DNA of 64,000 bases from an uncultured Burkholderiales bacterium. GTDB taxonomy: Bacteria > Pseudomonadota > Gammaproteobacteria > Burkholderiales > Burkholderiaceae_C. Shown in pieces: positions 16,420 through 24,517 of this stretch. Each line of letters starts with the position of its first letter. Position 1 is the first letter of the stretch. Made by a program: the position numbers and the translations under genes. The stretch lies in NCBI GenBank assembly GCA_945952065.1, contig CAMFGY010000011.1:62001-126000 (forward strand). Reading direction: 5' to 3'. The notes beneath the pieces were generated by a model. The model was not told the DNA's origin, ran no database searches, and saw only the letters and a program-made list of their open reading frames with translations.

Positions 16420-17409
16420 TCAAACCCCGAGACTCAACTGACTCAGCACCGCCAACCACAGCGGCGCCGTCAGCACAAAGAGCAGCGTGGAGGCCACGAT
16501 GGCGCCGGTGGTCTCGGCCTCTTGCGTGCGGTAGCGCTGGGCAAAAATCAGTGCATTGGAACCGGTCGGCAGGGCGGCGGCCATCACGATGACGGCCAAG
16601 GGCGTCCCGCTCAAACCCAAGCCCCAGTGGCCGAACAGCAGCACCAGCGCCGGCATCAGCAGCAGCTTGCACATCACCAGGCTCAAGACGCGGCGCCACG
16701 TCTTGGGCCAGCCGTAATAGGCCAGCGACATGCCGATCAGGGTCAGGCACAAGGGCACGACCGCCGTGCCCAGCATTTGCAAAACCTCATCCAGCACCCC
16801 GGGCAAGCGCAGGCCCGTGGCATTCCAGCCCAGTCCGGCCAACACCGGCAGCACCACGGGATGAATGACGGTGTTGCGCACCGTGTTTTGCAAGGTCGCC
16901 CGCAGGCCGCGCGCATCGGGCCGGGCGCGCGCCAAGTCCAATTCGACCAAGAGGGTCAGCACGGTCAACAAGCTCAGCGCATGCAGGCTGATGACGGTGA
17001 TGTGGATGGCCAGGCCCGCTTCGCCAAAAACACCGGCCGCCAAGGGCACCCCAATCTGCAAGGTGTTGCCAAAGGTCGTGGTGATGCTTTGCACACTGGG
17101 CCGCGCCGGCTCCGCTGCGCCGCCCCCGCGCCAACGCTGCACGCCATAGACCCCCAGCAGCAACAACAAGACCGGGACGAAAAAAGCCGCCAAGGTGAGC
17201 CAAGGCAGTTGGGCCCAATCGAGCCGAGCCGTGGTGCGAAACAAAAGCGCCGGAACAAACAGGTAGAAGGCCGCATTCGACAAAACGCGTGCTGGGTCGT
17301 TGCCGCTTGAAGCGCCGGCTTCGCCCAACCAGCGCATGCGCCCCACAAACCAGCCCAAGCCGACGGCGATGAAGATCGCCAGCAGTTTAAAGAAGACCGG
17401 GGCCGTCAT
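16420..17409 (-). CDS. AEC (auxin efflux carrier) family transporter
   Basis: A 329-residue membrane protein with about ten hydrophobic segments and the Mem_trans pattern: NAAFYLFVPALLF near the start, FGNTLQIGVPLAAGVFGEAGL in the middle (the conserved F-x-N-x-x-x-x-G-x-P motif), and a late AALPTGSNALIFAQRY. AEC carriers move malonate, malate or other small organic acids; the substrate here is not visible. It is convergent with the MerR gene (8 nt apart) and lies 29 nt downstream of a sensor kinase gene on the same strand. The kinase and transporter may form one transcript. Confidence 0.88.
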   Translation of the reverse strand: MTAPVFFKLLAIFIAVGLGWFVGRMRWLGEAGASSGNDPARVLSNAAFYLFVPALLFRTTARLDWAQLPWLTLAAFFVPVLLLLLGVYGVQRWRGGGAAEPARPSVQSITTTFGNTLQIGVPLAAGVFGEAGLAIHITVISLHALSLLTVLTLLVELDLARARPDARGLRATLQNTVRNTVIHPVVLPVLAGLGWNATGLRLPGVLDEVLQMLGTAVVPLCLTLIGMSLAYYGWPKTWRRVLSLVMCKLLLMPALVLLFGHWGLGLSGTPLAVIVMAAALPTGSNALIFAQRYRTQEAETTGAIVASTLLFVLTAPLWLAVLSQLSLGV

Positions 17410-17438
17410 CAGCGACGCGGCAATCGCAGGCCCACGGT

Positions 17439-19292
17439 TCAGGCCGTGGTGGGCAGGCTCAGTTCGAAAGTGAACTGACTGCCCTTGCCGAAATCGCTGT
17501 GCACACGGATCTCGCTGCCCATCTCGCGCACCAATTGCTGGCTGATCGACAAGCCCAGGCCAGTGCCACCCAAACAGCGTGCGCCGTCCACCACTTGCTC
17601 AAAGGGCTGAAACAAACGTCCCAGTTGATGCTGGGCGATGCCAATGCCGGTGTCGCCCACCTCGAAGGACAAGCGCACCTGAGCCGACTCAAAGCCCAGC
17701 ACCTGGACGCGCAGGCTGATCTGCCCCTGGTCGGTGAACTTGACCGCATTCGAGAGCAGATTCAAGAGCACCTGACGCAAACGCTGACCATCCACCAAGA
17801 CCCGCGGCGGCAGTTGCTGGCTGATCTCGATCAGGAAATGCAGGCGCTTTTGCTCCAGCCGCAGGCGCACGCTGTCGCACACCATGTCCAACAAGGCGCG
17901 CAAGTCCACCGAGCTGGGTTGCAGCCGCACCTTGCCCGCTTCGATGCTGGCCGTGTCCAACACGTCGGAAATCAAACTCAGCAAATGCTCGCCGGAGTCA
18001 CGGATCAGGCCGACCTTGCTGTGCTGGGCGGGCCCCAGGCTGCTGTCCATTTGCAGCAGCTGCGTGAAGCCCAAAATCGCGTTCAAGGGCGTGCGGAACT
18101 CATGACTCATGGTGGCCAAGAAACGGCTCTTGGCCTCACTGGCTGCCTCGGCGCGGCGCTTGGCTTCGCTCAGCTCCAGGGTGCGCTCGGCCACCAGGTC
18201 TTCCAGGTGATCCCGGTGGTGGGTCAGCTCTTGCTCGGCCAAGCGGCGCTGGCTGATATCGCTGACCATGCCTTCGATGCGGGTGCCTTGGCCGTCGGTG
18301 GTGGGCACCAAATGCGCACTCAGCTCCACCCACAGCTGCCGGCCCTCGCGGGTGGCGATCAACAAAGGCACTTGCTGCAAAAGGCGAAAGCGTTGCAAGG
18401 CATGGGCGACTCGTTTGTACTCCGGCCGTTCCACCTGCACCAAGGCGCGCAAGCGTGTGCCCACGCGCAAGGCCTGCTCAGGCGAAGCAAAGCCCAGCAT
18501 CTGCGCCAAGGCCCGGTTCAGGCCCAAGAGCCGACCCCGTGAGTCGGTTTGGAAAATACCCTCGGCGGCGTTCTCAAACAGGCTGCGGTAACGCTCCTCA
18601 CTGAGTGTGAGTCGCCGTGAGGACGCCAACAGGCGCTCGCTCATCGAATTGAACTGCTGCGCCAATTGCCCAATTTCATCGGCATGGGCCACCTCTGCTT
18701 GCGCGCCCAGCTCTCCCTCGGCCACCCGCTGCGCCAAGGCGCCGAGCTTTTCGACCGGCTGTTTGACGAATCGATTCACCAGCAAATAGCAGCTGCCAAT
18801 CACGGCGGCAATCACGGCCACCAACAAGCCGCTGACGAAGCGTCGAATGTGCGAGACCTGCCGATCCACCAAATCGGTGTTGAAGATCAACACCGCCTGC
18901 GCCACCTCGGCGGGCTGCAAGTCCGGCCCGCTTTGATAAAGGATGGGGAATTGACGCCGCAAGGGTTGAGTGGCCGGGTTTTCGCGCTGCCGCAAGACCG
19001 GTGCCGAACTGGTGCCCATGCCCGTGAGTTCGATGGCTTGAACCTCAGGATCCGCCATCACCGCATCGAGCAGGTTTTCGATGGCGTTGCTGTCAAGGTT
19101 CCAGATGGGAGCGGCAAAGCTGCGCGCCACCAAGTCGGCCATGCGCTGCTGTCTTTGCAGCAGCGCGGCCGACAGTTCGCGTTCCTCGCTACTGCTCCAG
19201 TACCAGCCCACCGCCAAGGCCAAGACCGAAGCCATCACCGCAATGCCGGCGATCAAGCGGGTTTGGATACCGATCGTGACGGGCTGGCGCAT
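17439..19292 (-). CDS. Membrane hybrid-type sensor histidine kinase (HAMP-PAS-HisKA-HATPase)
   Basis: A 617-residue inner-membrane kinase. Membrane segments at about residues 11-30 and 155-175 flank a periplasmic sensor region. HAMP follows (180-230), then a PAS domain (about 240-350), a coiled coil, the HisKA motif with the phospho-acceptor in ATMSHEFRTPLN, and an ATPase domain with N (LNLLSNAVKF), G1 (GDTGIGI) and G2 (GGTGLGLSI) boxes. There is no receiver domain, and no cognate response regulator lies next to it. The gene is 29 nt upstream of the AEC transporter gene, so it may control transport; the signal is unknown. Confidence 0.92.
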   Translation of the reverse strand: MRQPVTIGIQTRLIAGIAVMASVLALAVGWYWSSSEERELSAALLQRQQRMADLVARSFAAPIWNLDSNAIENLLDAVMADPEVQAIELTGMGTSSAPVLRQRENPATQPLRRQFPILYQSGPDLQPAEVAQAVLIFNTDLVDRQVSHIRRFVSGLLVAVIAAVIGSCYLLVNRFVKQPVEKLGALAQRVAEGELGAQAEVAHADEIGQLAQQFNSMSERLLASSRRLTLSEERYRSLFENAAEGIFQTDSRGRLLGLNRALAQMLGFASPEQALRVGTRLRALVQVERPEYKRVAHALQRFRLLQQVPLLIATREGRQLWVELSAHLVPTTDGQGTRIEGMVSDISQRRLAEQELTHHRDHLEDLVAERTLELSEAKRRAEAASEAKSRFLATMSHEFRTPLNAILGFTQLLQMDSSLGPAQHSKVGLIRDSGEHLLSLISDVLDTASIEAGKVRLQPSSVDLRALLDMVCDSVRLRLEQKRLHFLIEISQQLPPRVLVDGQRLRQVLLNLLSNAVKFTDQGQISLRVQVLGFESAQVRLSFEVGDTGIGIAQHQLGRLFQPFEQVVDGARCLGGTGLGLSISQQLVREMGSEIRVHSDFGKGSQFTFELSLPTTA

Positions 19293-19403
19293 TTTTTTCT
19301 TGCTTCCCTCAAATCAGCTCGGACAGCGGCCGACCATTCATGCCGCAGCATAACGCCTGTGCGGCGGCAGCCGGGGTGAAACGATCAAGGCCGCGGTTGA
19401 TAC

Positions 19404-22085
19404 TCAGCCGGCCTTTTTGGCTGCCACTTTCTTCACCGCGGTTTTGGTCGCGGCTTTAGTTGCGGTTTTGGTCGCCGTTTTTTTGGCCGCCACCGTTTTG
19501 GCTGGCGCTTTCTCGGCTGCCGGCTTGGCCCCCGGTTTGGCCGCACGCGGCTCGAACTCGAACATCACCTTGCCTTCCTTCTTGTCATAAGCCAAGAAGG
19601 CCTTGAACTTGCGGCGGGTCTTGTTGGAGACGAAGTTCTCCAGCAGCGCCGTCTTGCCTTCGCTGAGCAGCTTTTGCATCTGCGCCACTTCAATCGGCTG
19701 CTGCAAGATGATCTTGCCGCTCTTGAAGTCGCAGCTCACCGTGGCACCCACCGCATGCTCGCAGACATAGTTGCTGCCATGCTCATAGACCGCGCCGCCG
19801 CATTTGGGGCAGGCGCCCAGCGAGGTCTGCGCGCTGAAGTCCACCGGCTCGCCGTCGCCTTCAGCCTTTTTGGCGTCTTCGCCAAAGTCGAATTCCAGCT
19901 TCCAGTTGGCGATTTCATCGTCGTAGACCAAGGCCAGCTCCGCGGTGAAAGGCCAGCCCGCCTTGGAGCGGAAGCCCTCCAGCGGCCCGATCTTCTTGTC
20001 CACCAAGAACTGCTCCACCTCGTGCAACTCGAAACTGCGGCCGCCCGGGATCTTGCCGATGGAAAAGCCGCAACCCTCGCCTTCACCCGACTTGCCCTGG
20101 CAGGTGAAACGGCGGTAGTTCTCTTTCACCACGCCGCCGCATTTGGGGCAGGGCGCCTTCAAGGTGGCGTAGTCGCCAGGAATGGTGTCGCGGTCGTATT
20201 CCTTGGCCTTTTGCACCACTTTCTGCGTCATGGCGGCGATTTCGGCCATGAACTCATCCCGGTTCAGGCGGCCTTTTTCCATCTCGGCCAGTTTGAACTC
20301 CCAGTTGCCGGTCAGCTCGGGCTTGGTCAGCTCTTGCACATCCAGGCCGCGCAGCAGCGTCATCAGCTGGAAGGACTTGGCGGTGGGCACCAGCTCGCGG
20401 CCATCGCGCAAGATGTACTTCTCAAGAATCAAGCCTTCGATGGTGGCGGCGCGGGTGGCTGGCGTGCCCAGGCCTTTTTCGGTCATGGCCGCACGCAGCT
20501 CTTCGTCGTCGATCAGCTTGCCGGCGCCTTCCATGGCGGACAGCAGCGTCGCTTCGGTGTAGCGGGCCGGCGGCTTGGTGGCCAAAGCCTTCACATCGGT
20601 GCTCTCGGTGCGCACCACCTCACCGGCAGCCACGGCCACCAGATTGGCGTCGTCTTCTTGCGCTTCTTTGCCGTAAACAGCCAACCAGCCCGGCTTGACC
20701 AGGACCTTGCCATTGGTTTGGAAGTTGTAGTCCTTGCCCCCTGTCGTCACAGTCGACACGCGCGTCGTCACCAAGAACTCGGCCGGCGGGAAGAACACCG
20801 CCAAGAAGCGCTTGACCACCATGTCGTAGAGCTTGGCTTCGATATCGGTCAGGCTCTTGGGCGCTTGCAGCGTGGGGATGATGGCAAAGTGGTCCGAGAC
20901 CTTGGTGTTGTCGAACACCTTCTTGGTGGGCTTGATATAGCCCTCGTTGAGCGCCTTGCGGGCGTGGCCCGCCAGCTCGCGCAGCGGACCGGGCAGGTCT
21001 TCGCCGGCAATCATCTCGGCGGTTTGCTTGGCCACGGCCAGATAGTCTTCGGGCAGATAGCGGGAATCGGTCCGCGGGTAGGTCAAGACCTTGTGCTTTT
21101 CGTACAAGGCCTGGGCCAGGGCCAGCGTGGTCTTGGCCGAGAAGCCAAAGCGTGAGTTGGCCTCGCGCTGCAAGGTGGTGAGGTCATACAGCCCGCCGCA
21201 GCTGGAGGTGGTGGGTTTGCTTTCTTCCGTCACCCGCGCCGGCTGGCCCAGCGCGGCCATGGCGATGGCATCGGCTTCCGCACGGCTCCAGACGCGGTCG
21301 GCCTTCAGTTCGGCATCCTCGGGGTTCTTCTTCCACTTCGGGTCGAACCACTTGCCTTCGTACTGGCCGGCCTGGGCGTCGAAGTTGGCGCGGATTTCCC
21401 AATAGTCGCGCGCCACATGCTTGCGGATTTTTTCTTCGCGCTCCACCACGATGGACAGCGTGGGCGTCTGCACCCGGCCCACGGTGGTCAAAAAGAAGCC
21501 GCCGTCGCGCGAGTTGAAAGCCGTCATGGCGCGTGTGCCATTGATGCCCACCAGCCAATCGGCCTCGGAGCGGCAGCGCGCGGCGTCGGCCAGGGGCAGC
21601 ATCTGCGCATCGCTCTTGAGCTTGTCAAAGCCTTCTCGGATGGCCTGCGGCGTCATCGACTGCAGCCACAAACGCTGCACCGGTTTGTTGATGGGGGCCT
21701 TGGCGGTGCCCGCGTATTGAACGATCAAACGGAAGATCAGCTCCCCTTCGCGGCCCGCGTCACAGGCGTTGATCAGCTGGCTCACGTCTTTGCGGCGGAT
21801 CAGCTTGACCAAGGCATTCAGGCGGCCTTTGACCTTGTCGATGGGGTTGAGGTCAAAGTGCGGCGGAATCACCGGCAGATTGGCAAAGCTCCATTTGCCG
21901 CGCTTGACGTCGAACTCCTCCGGCGCCTTGATCTCCACCAAATGGCCCACCGCTGAGCTCACCACGTACTGCTCGCTCTCGAAGTATTCGTCGTGCTTGT
22001 CGAACTTGCCAGCCAAGGGAGTCAAGGCGCGGACGATGTCCTGCGCCACGGAAGGCTTCTCGGCAATGATCAGGGTCTTGCTCAT
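19404..22085 (-). CDS. topB: DNA topoisomerase III
   Basis: A type IA topoisomerase that relaxes and decatenates DNA through a 5'-phosphotyrosine. The TOPRIM domain starts IIAEKPSVAQDI and holds the acidic DAGREGE motif at 109-115. The catalytic tyrosine is Y336 in LTYPRTDSRYL. Two CPKCGG-type zinc motifs lie in the C-terminal part. At 893 residues it is longer than E. coli TopB, mainly through the zinc region and a final lysine/alanine-rich tail of repeated KTATK/KTAVKK units, likely a nonspecific DNA-binding tail. No conjugation or plasmid genes surround it, so it looks like the chromosomal copy. Confidence 0.96.
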   Translation of the reverse strand: MSKTLIIAEKPSVAQDIVRALTPLAGKFDKHDEYFESEQYVVSSAVGHLVEIKAPEEFDVKRGKWSFANLPVIPPHFDLNPIDKVKGRLNALVKLIRRKDVSQLINACDAGREGELIFRLIVQYAGTAKAPINKPVQRLWLQSMTPQAIREGFDKLKSDAQMLPLADAARCRSEADWLVGINGTRAMTAFNSRDGGFFLTTVGRVQTPTLSIVVEREEKIRKHVARDYWEIRANFDAQAGQYEGKWFDPKWKKNPEDAELKADRVWSRAEADAIAMAALGQPARVTEESKPTTSSCGGLYDLTTLQREANSRFGFSAKTTLALAQALYEKHKVLTYPRTDSRYLPEDYLAVAKQTAEMIAGEDLPGPLRELAGHARKALNEGYIKPTKKVFDNTKVSDHFAIIPTLQAPKSLTDIEAKLYDMVVKRFLAVFFPPAEFLVTTRVSTVTTGGKDYNFQTNGKVLVKPGWLAVYGKEAQEDDANLVAVAAGEVVRTESTDVKALATKPPARYTEATLLSAMEGAGKLIDDEELRAAMTEKGLGTPATRAATIEGLILEKYILRDGRELVPTAKSFQLMTLLRGLDVQELTKPELTGNWEFKLAEMEKGRLNRDEFMAEIAAMTQKVVQKAKEYDRDTIPGDYATLKAPCPKCGGVVKENYRRFTCQGKSGEGEGCGFSIGKIPGGRSFELHEVEQFLVDKKIGPLEGFRSKAGWPFTAELALVYDDEIANWKLEFDFGEDAKKAEGDGEPVDFSAQTSLGACPKCGGAVYEHGSNYVCEHAVGATVSCDFKSGKIILQQPIEVAQMQKLLSEGKTALLENFVSNKTRRKFKAFLAYDKKEGKVMFEFEPRAAKPGAKPAAEKAPAKTVAAKKTATKTATKAATKTAVKKVAAKKAG

Positions 22086-22163
22086 GATGGTGATGATGAT
22101 TTCTTCTGTTCAGTTGAACGGGGCTTGGAAAAACTGAGCCAAGCCCTGCCTACAATCCGGCCT

Positions 22164-22200
22164 CGCGCACGCACACACGCTCGCACACACGCGCGCACAC
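22164..22200. repeat. Alternating purine-pyrimidine (CA/CG) tract
   Basis: Thirty-seven bases made almost only of CG, CA and AC steps sit between topB and the SET-domain gene, just before the short leader frame. Such tracts can slip during replication and can adopt Z-DNA. A TACAAT -10-like hexamer lies just upstream at 22151-22156. Confidence 0.7.
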
Positions 22201-22202
22201 CC

Positions 22203-22232
22203 ATGAATTCAATGTACCTAAAAAGCCGATGA
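22203..22232 (+). CDS. Possible 9-codon leader peptide before the SET gene
   Basis: ATG at 22203 opens a nine-residue frame (MNSMYLKSR) whose stop overlaps the SET-gene start as ATGA. This geometry is typical of translational coupling and could allow reinitiation. There is no clear ribosome-binding site before it, so it may be chance. Confidence 0.3.
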   Translation: MNSMYLKSR

Positions 22233-22744
22233 GCTCATCAGCAAGAAAAAAAACTGCTGCCGCCCCCGAGAAGGCCGCCAAGCCTGCGGCAGCCAGCAAG
22301 GGCCGTCGCATCCAGGTCAGGAATTCCGGAGTCCATGGGCGCGGAGTCTATGCGCTGACGCATCTGAATGCCGGCGAAGTGCTGATTGAATACACCGGCG
22401 AGCGCATCTCCTGGGATGAGGCCATGGACCGCCACCCCCACGACCCGGCCCAGCCCAATCACACTTTTTACTTCCATGTGGAAGACGGCAGCGTCATCGA
22501 CGCGCTGCACGGTGGCAACAGCTCGCGCTGGATCAACCACTCCTGCGAGCCCAATTGCGAGGCCGACGAAGTCAACTGCCGGGTGTACATCAAGGCGCTG
22601 CGCGACATCCTGCCGGGCGAAGAGCTGTTCTATGACTACGGCCTCACCATCGACGAGCGCTACACGCCCAAGCTGAAAAAAGAGTTCGCCTGCTACTGCG
22701 GCAGCGCCCATTGCCGTGGCACCATGCTGACGCCGAAACGTTGA
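22229..22744 (+). CDS. SET-domain protein-lysine methyltransferase-like protein
   Basis: A 171-residue protein with a lysine/alanine-rich N-terminal tail (residues 1-25), then a compact SET domain. Visible motifs are GVHGRGVYA (35-42 region), the SAM and active-site motif NHSCEPNC (103-110), FYDYG with Y135 and Y137, and a post-SET zinc site made by C110, C155, C157 and C162 (CYCGSAHC). All catalytic elements are present, so it is likely active on a lysine of an unknown bacterial protein. It is transcribed away from topB and followed 11 nt later by birA. The histone-like tail hints at DNA-associated work, which is inference. Confidence 0.93.
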   Translation: MSSSARKKTAAAPEKAAKPAAASKGRRIQVRNSGVHGRGVYALTHLNAGEVLIEYTGERISWDEAMDRHPHDPAQPNHTFYFHVEDGSVIDALHGGNSSRWINHSCEPNCEADEVNCRVYIKALRDILPGEELFYDYGLTIDERYTPKLKKEFACYCGSAHCRGTMLTPKR

Positions 22745-22755
22745 GTTAGCTTGCT

Positions 22756-23709
22756 GTGAAAGAAAGCCACCAGAACTGGAACGTCGAAAGCTTGTGGGAG
22801 CAATTGATCCCCTTGCTGCCAGGCATCAGCATCGAGGTGCTGGCCCGTACCGACTCCACCAACACTGCCCTGCTCGACCGGGTGCGCAGCGAAAGCCGCA
22901 GCGGCAGCGCCCCGTCTTATGGTCGCCGTGCCCACGATATGCAGCCTTGCTTGCTGGTGGCCGAGCACCAAACCCATGGGCGAGGCCGCCTGGGCCGCGC
23001 TTGGCTTTCCAGCCCGGGCAGTTCGCTGACGTTTTCGCTGGCCCTGAGCCTGCAGCCGGGCGACTGGTCGGGCCTGTCTTTGGCCGTGGGTTGCGCCATC
23101 GCCGAGGCCCTGGAACCCTGGGCCCAGCTCAGCCCCGGCGCCAAGCCGCGCCTCACCTTGAAGTGGCCCAACGACCTCTGGCTGGACGAGCGCAAGCTCG
23201 GCGGCATCTTGATCGAAACCGTGCCGGCGGGAGACCGCCGCATGGCCGTGATCGGCGTGGGCCTGAACATCAAAGAGCTGGTGCTGAGCAACAAAGACGC
23301 CAGCGCCTCGGACGACGCGGACCCAGACAGCACCAACAGCCCGGCCAGCCCCTTCAACACCGGCTTTGCCGCGCTGACCGAGCTGCGCCCCGGCTGCAGC
23401 GGCCCGCAGGCGCTGGCCCTGATTGCACCGGCCTTGGTGCGCGCAGTGCTGGACTTTGAGCAACACGGTTTTGCCGCCTGGGCCCAAGCCTATGCCCAGC
23501 GCGACCTGACCTTGGGCCGCCCGGTGACGGCGGGCTCGATCGAAGGCATCTCCGAGGGCATCAGCCCGCAAGGCGAGTTGCTCGTCCGAACCCCAAGCGG
23601 CGCTTTGCAAACCATCAGCGGCGGCGAAGTCTCGGTGCGCCTGGCCTGCGGGCCGGCAGCCGACGCAGCGCCGAGAATCTCGCCAGGTCTGAGCCCAACA
23701 AGCCCCTGA
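22756..23709 (+). CDS. birA: Biotin--[acetyl-CoA-carboxylase] ligase
   Basis: BirA activates biotin with ATP and attaches it to the carboxyl carrier protein. The catalytic domain shows RTDSTNTALL, the glycine-rich biotin loop HGRGRLGRAW, LKWPNDLWL with the catalytic lysine region and KLGGILIE. A small C-terminal domain follows. It starts at a GTG (22756) and lacks the N-terminal DNA-binding domain, so it is not a repressor. An acidic, low-conservation insert of about 25 residues (around ASDDADPD) sits in the catalytic domain. Downstream is a SPOR-like gene; the coaX gene usually found between them in related bacteria is missing here. Confidence 0.95.
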   Translation: MKESHQNWNVESLWEQLIPLLPGISIEVLARTDSTNTALLDRVRSESRSGSAPSYGRRAHDMQPCLLVAEHQTHGRGRLGRAWLSSPGSSLTFSLALSLQPGDWSGLSLAVGCAIAEALEPWAQLSPGAKPRLTLKWPNDLWLDERKLGGILIETVPAGDRRMAVIGVGLNIKELVLSNKDASASDDADPDSTNSPASPFNTGFAALTELRPGCSGPQALALIAPALVRAVLDFEQHGFAAWAQAYAQRDLTLGRPVTAGSIEGISEGISPQGELLVRTPSGALQTISGGEVSVRLACGPAADAAPRISPGLSPTSP

Positions 23710-23749
23710 CGCCCTACCCACGACACTTCAAAGGCATCAAGACTCCATC

Positions 23750-24481
23750 ATGCTGCGTGCCCTGGTCCTGCTCCTGCTGCTGCTCAATGCGCTGTTCTTT
23801 GGCTGGACGCAAGGGTGGCTGGACGCGGTGGTGGGGCTCAAAGCCGGCGGTGCGCATGAGCCCGAGCGGCTGACTCAGCAAGTCAAGCCCGAAAGCATCC
23901 AACTGCTGGAGCCCCAGGCCGCCGTGGCGCTGCAAACCCGGGTTTGCCTGGAGTCGGACCTGTTCCCCAGCGAAACGGCGCTGAATGAAACCCAGACGGC
24001 GCTGCAAGGCCTGGGCTTGACTGCGGCGGACTGGCAGGTGCAAAGCAGCGAGCAGGCCGGGGTCTGGGCCGTGGCCTCGATCCGCTTGCCCAGCAAAGAC
24101 TTCCAAGCCCGCAAAGAAGAGACCTACAAGAAGCTGAAGATCAGCTTTGAATACCTCAGCGGCATGCCGGAGGAAATGCCCTCCATGCTGCTGAGCCGGC
24201 ATGACAGCGAGAAAGCCGCCGCAGCGGCGCTCGAAGCGCTCTCTCAACGCGCGCTGAAAGGCTTGCGGGTTTTGCAATTGCAAGCGCCCAGCAAGCGCTT
24301 CAAACTGCTGCTGCCGCAGCTCGACGGCATGCAACAAGCCCGCGTGACGGGCCTGAAGGACGGCGCTGTGGCGGCGGCCGGCTTCAAAGCCTGCCCGACA
24401 CCGCCCGCCGCGCCCGCCAGTCCCGCGGCCGCAAGTGCCGCCGGCTCAAGCGCTGCGTCCAGCGCACCGCACAAACCTTGA
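23750..24481 (+). CDS. SPOR-domain-like membrane-anchored protein
   Basis: A 243-residue protein with one N-terminal membrane helix (about residues 2-18, rich in leucine), a region with a single cysteine (RVCLESDLF) and a segment (about 70-140) that reads like a weak SPOR fold (Q-x-SSEQAGVWAVASIRLPSKDFQARKE). The C-terminus is an alanine/serine/proline-rich tail. SPOR proteins bind denuded peptidoglycan at division sites. The call rests partly on its position after birA, where related genomes carry a SPOR gene. It could equally be an unassigned membrane protein. Confidence 0.55.
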   Translation: MLRALVLLLLLLNALFFGWTQGWLDAVVGLKAGGAHEPERLTQQVKPESIQLLEPQAAVALQTRVCLESDLFPSETALNETQTALQGLGLTAADWQVQSSEQAGVWAVASIRLPSKDFQARKEETYKKLKISFEYLSGMPEEMPSMLLSRHDSEKAAAAALEALSQRALKGLRVLQLQAPSKRFKLLLPQLDGMQQARVTGLKDGAVAAAGFKACPTPPAAPASPAAASAAGSSAASSAPHKP

Positions 24482-24517
24482 ATCGAGGGCCGGCAAGGCG
24501 CGATGCAAGCGCCGCCG

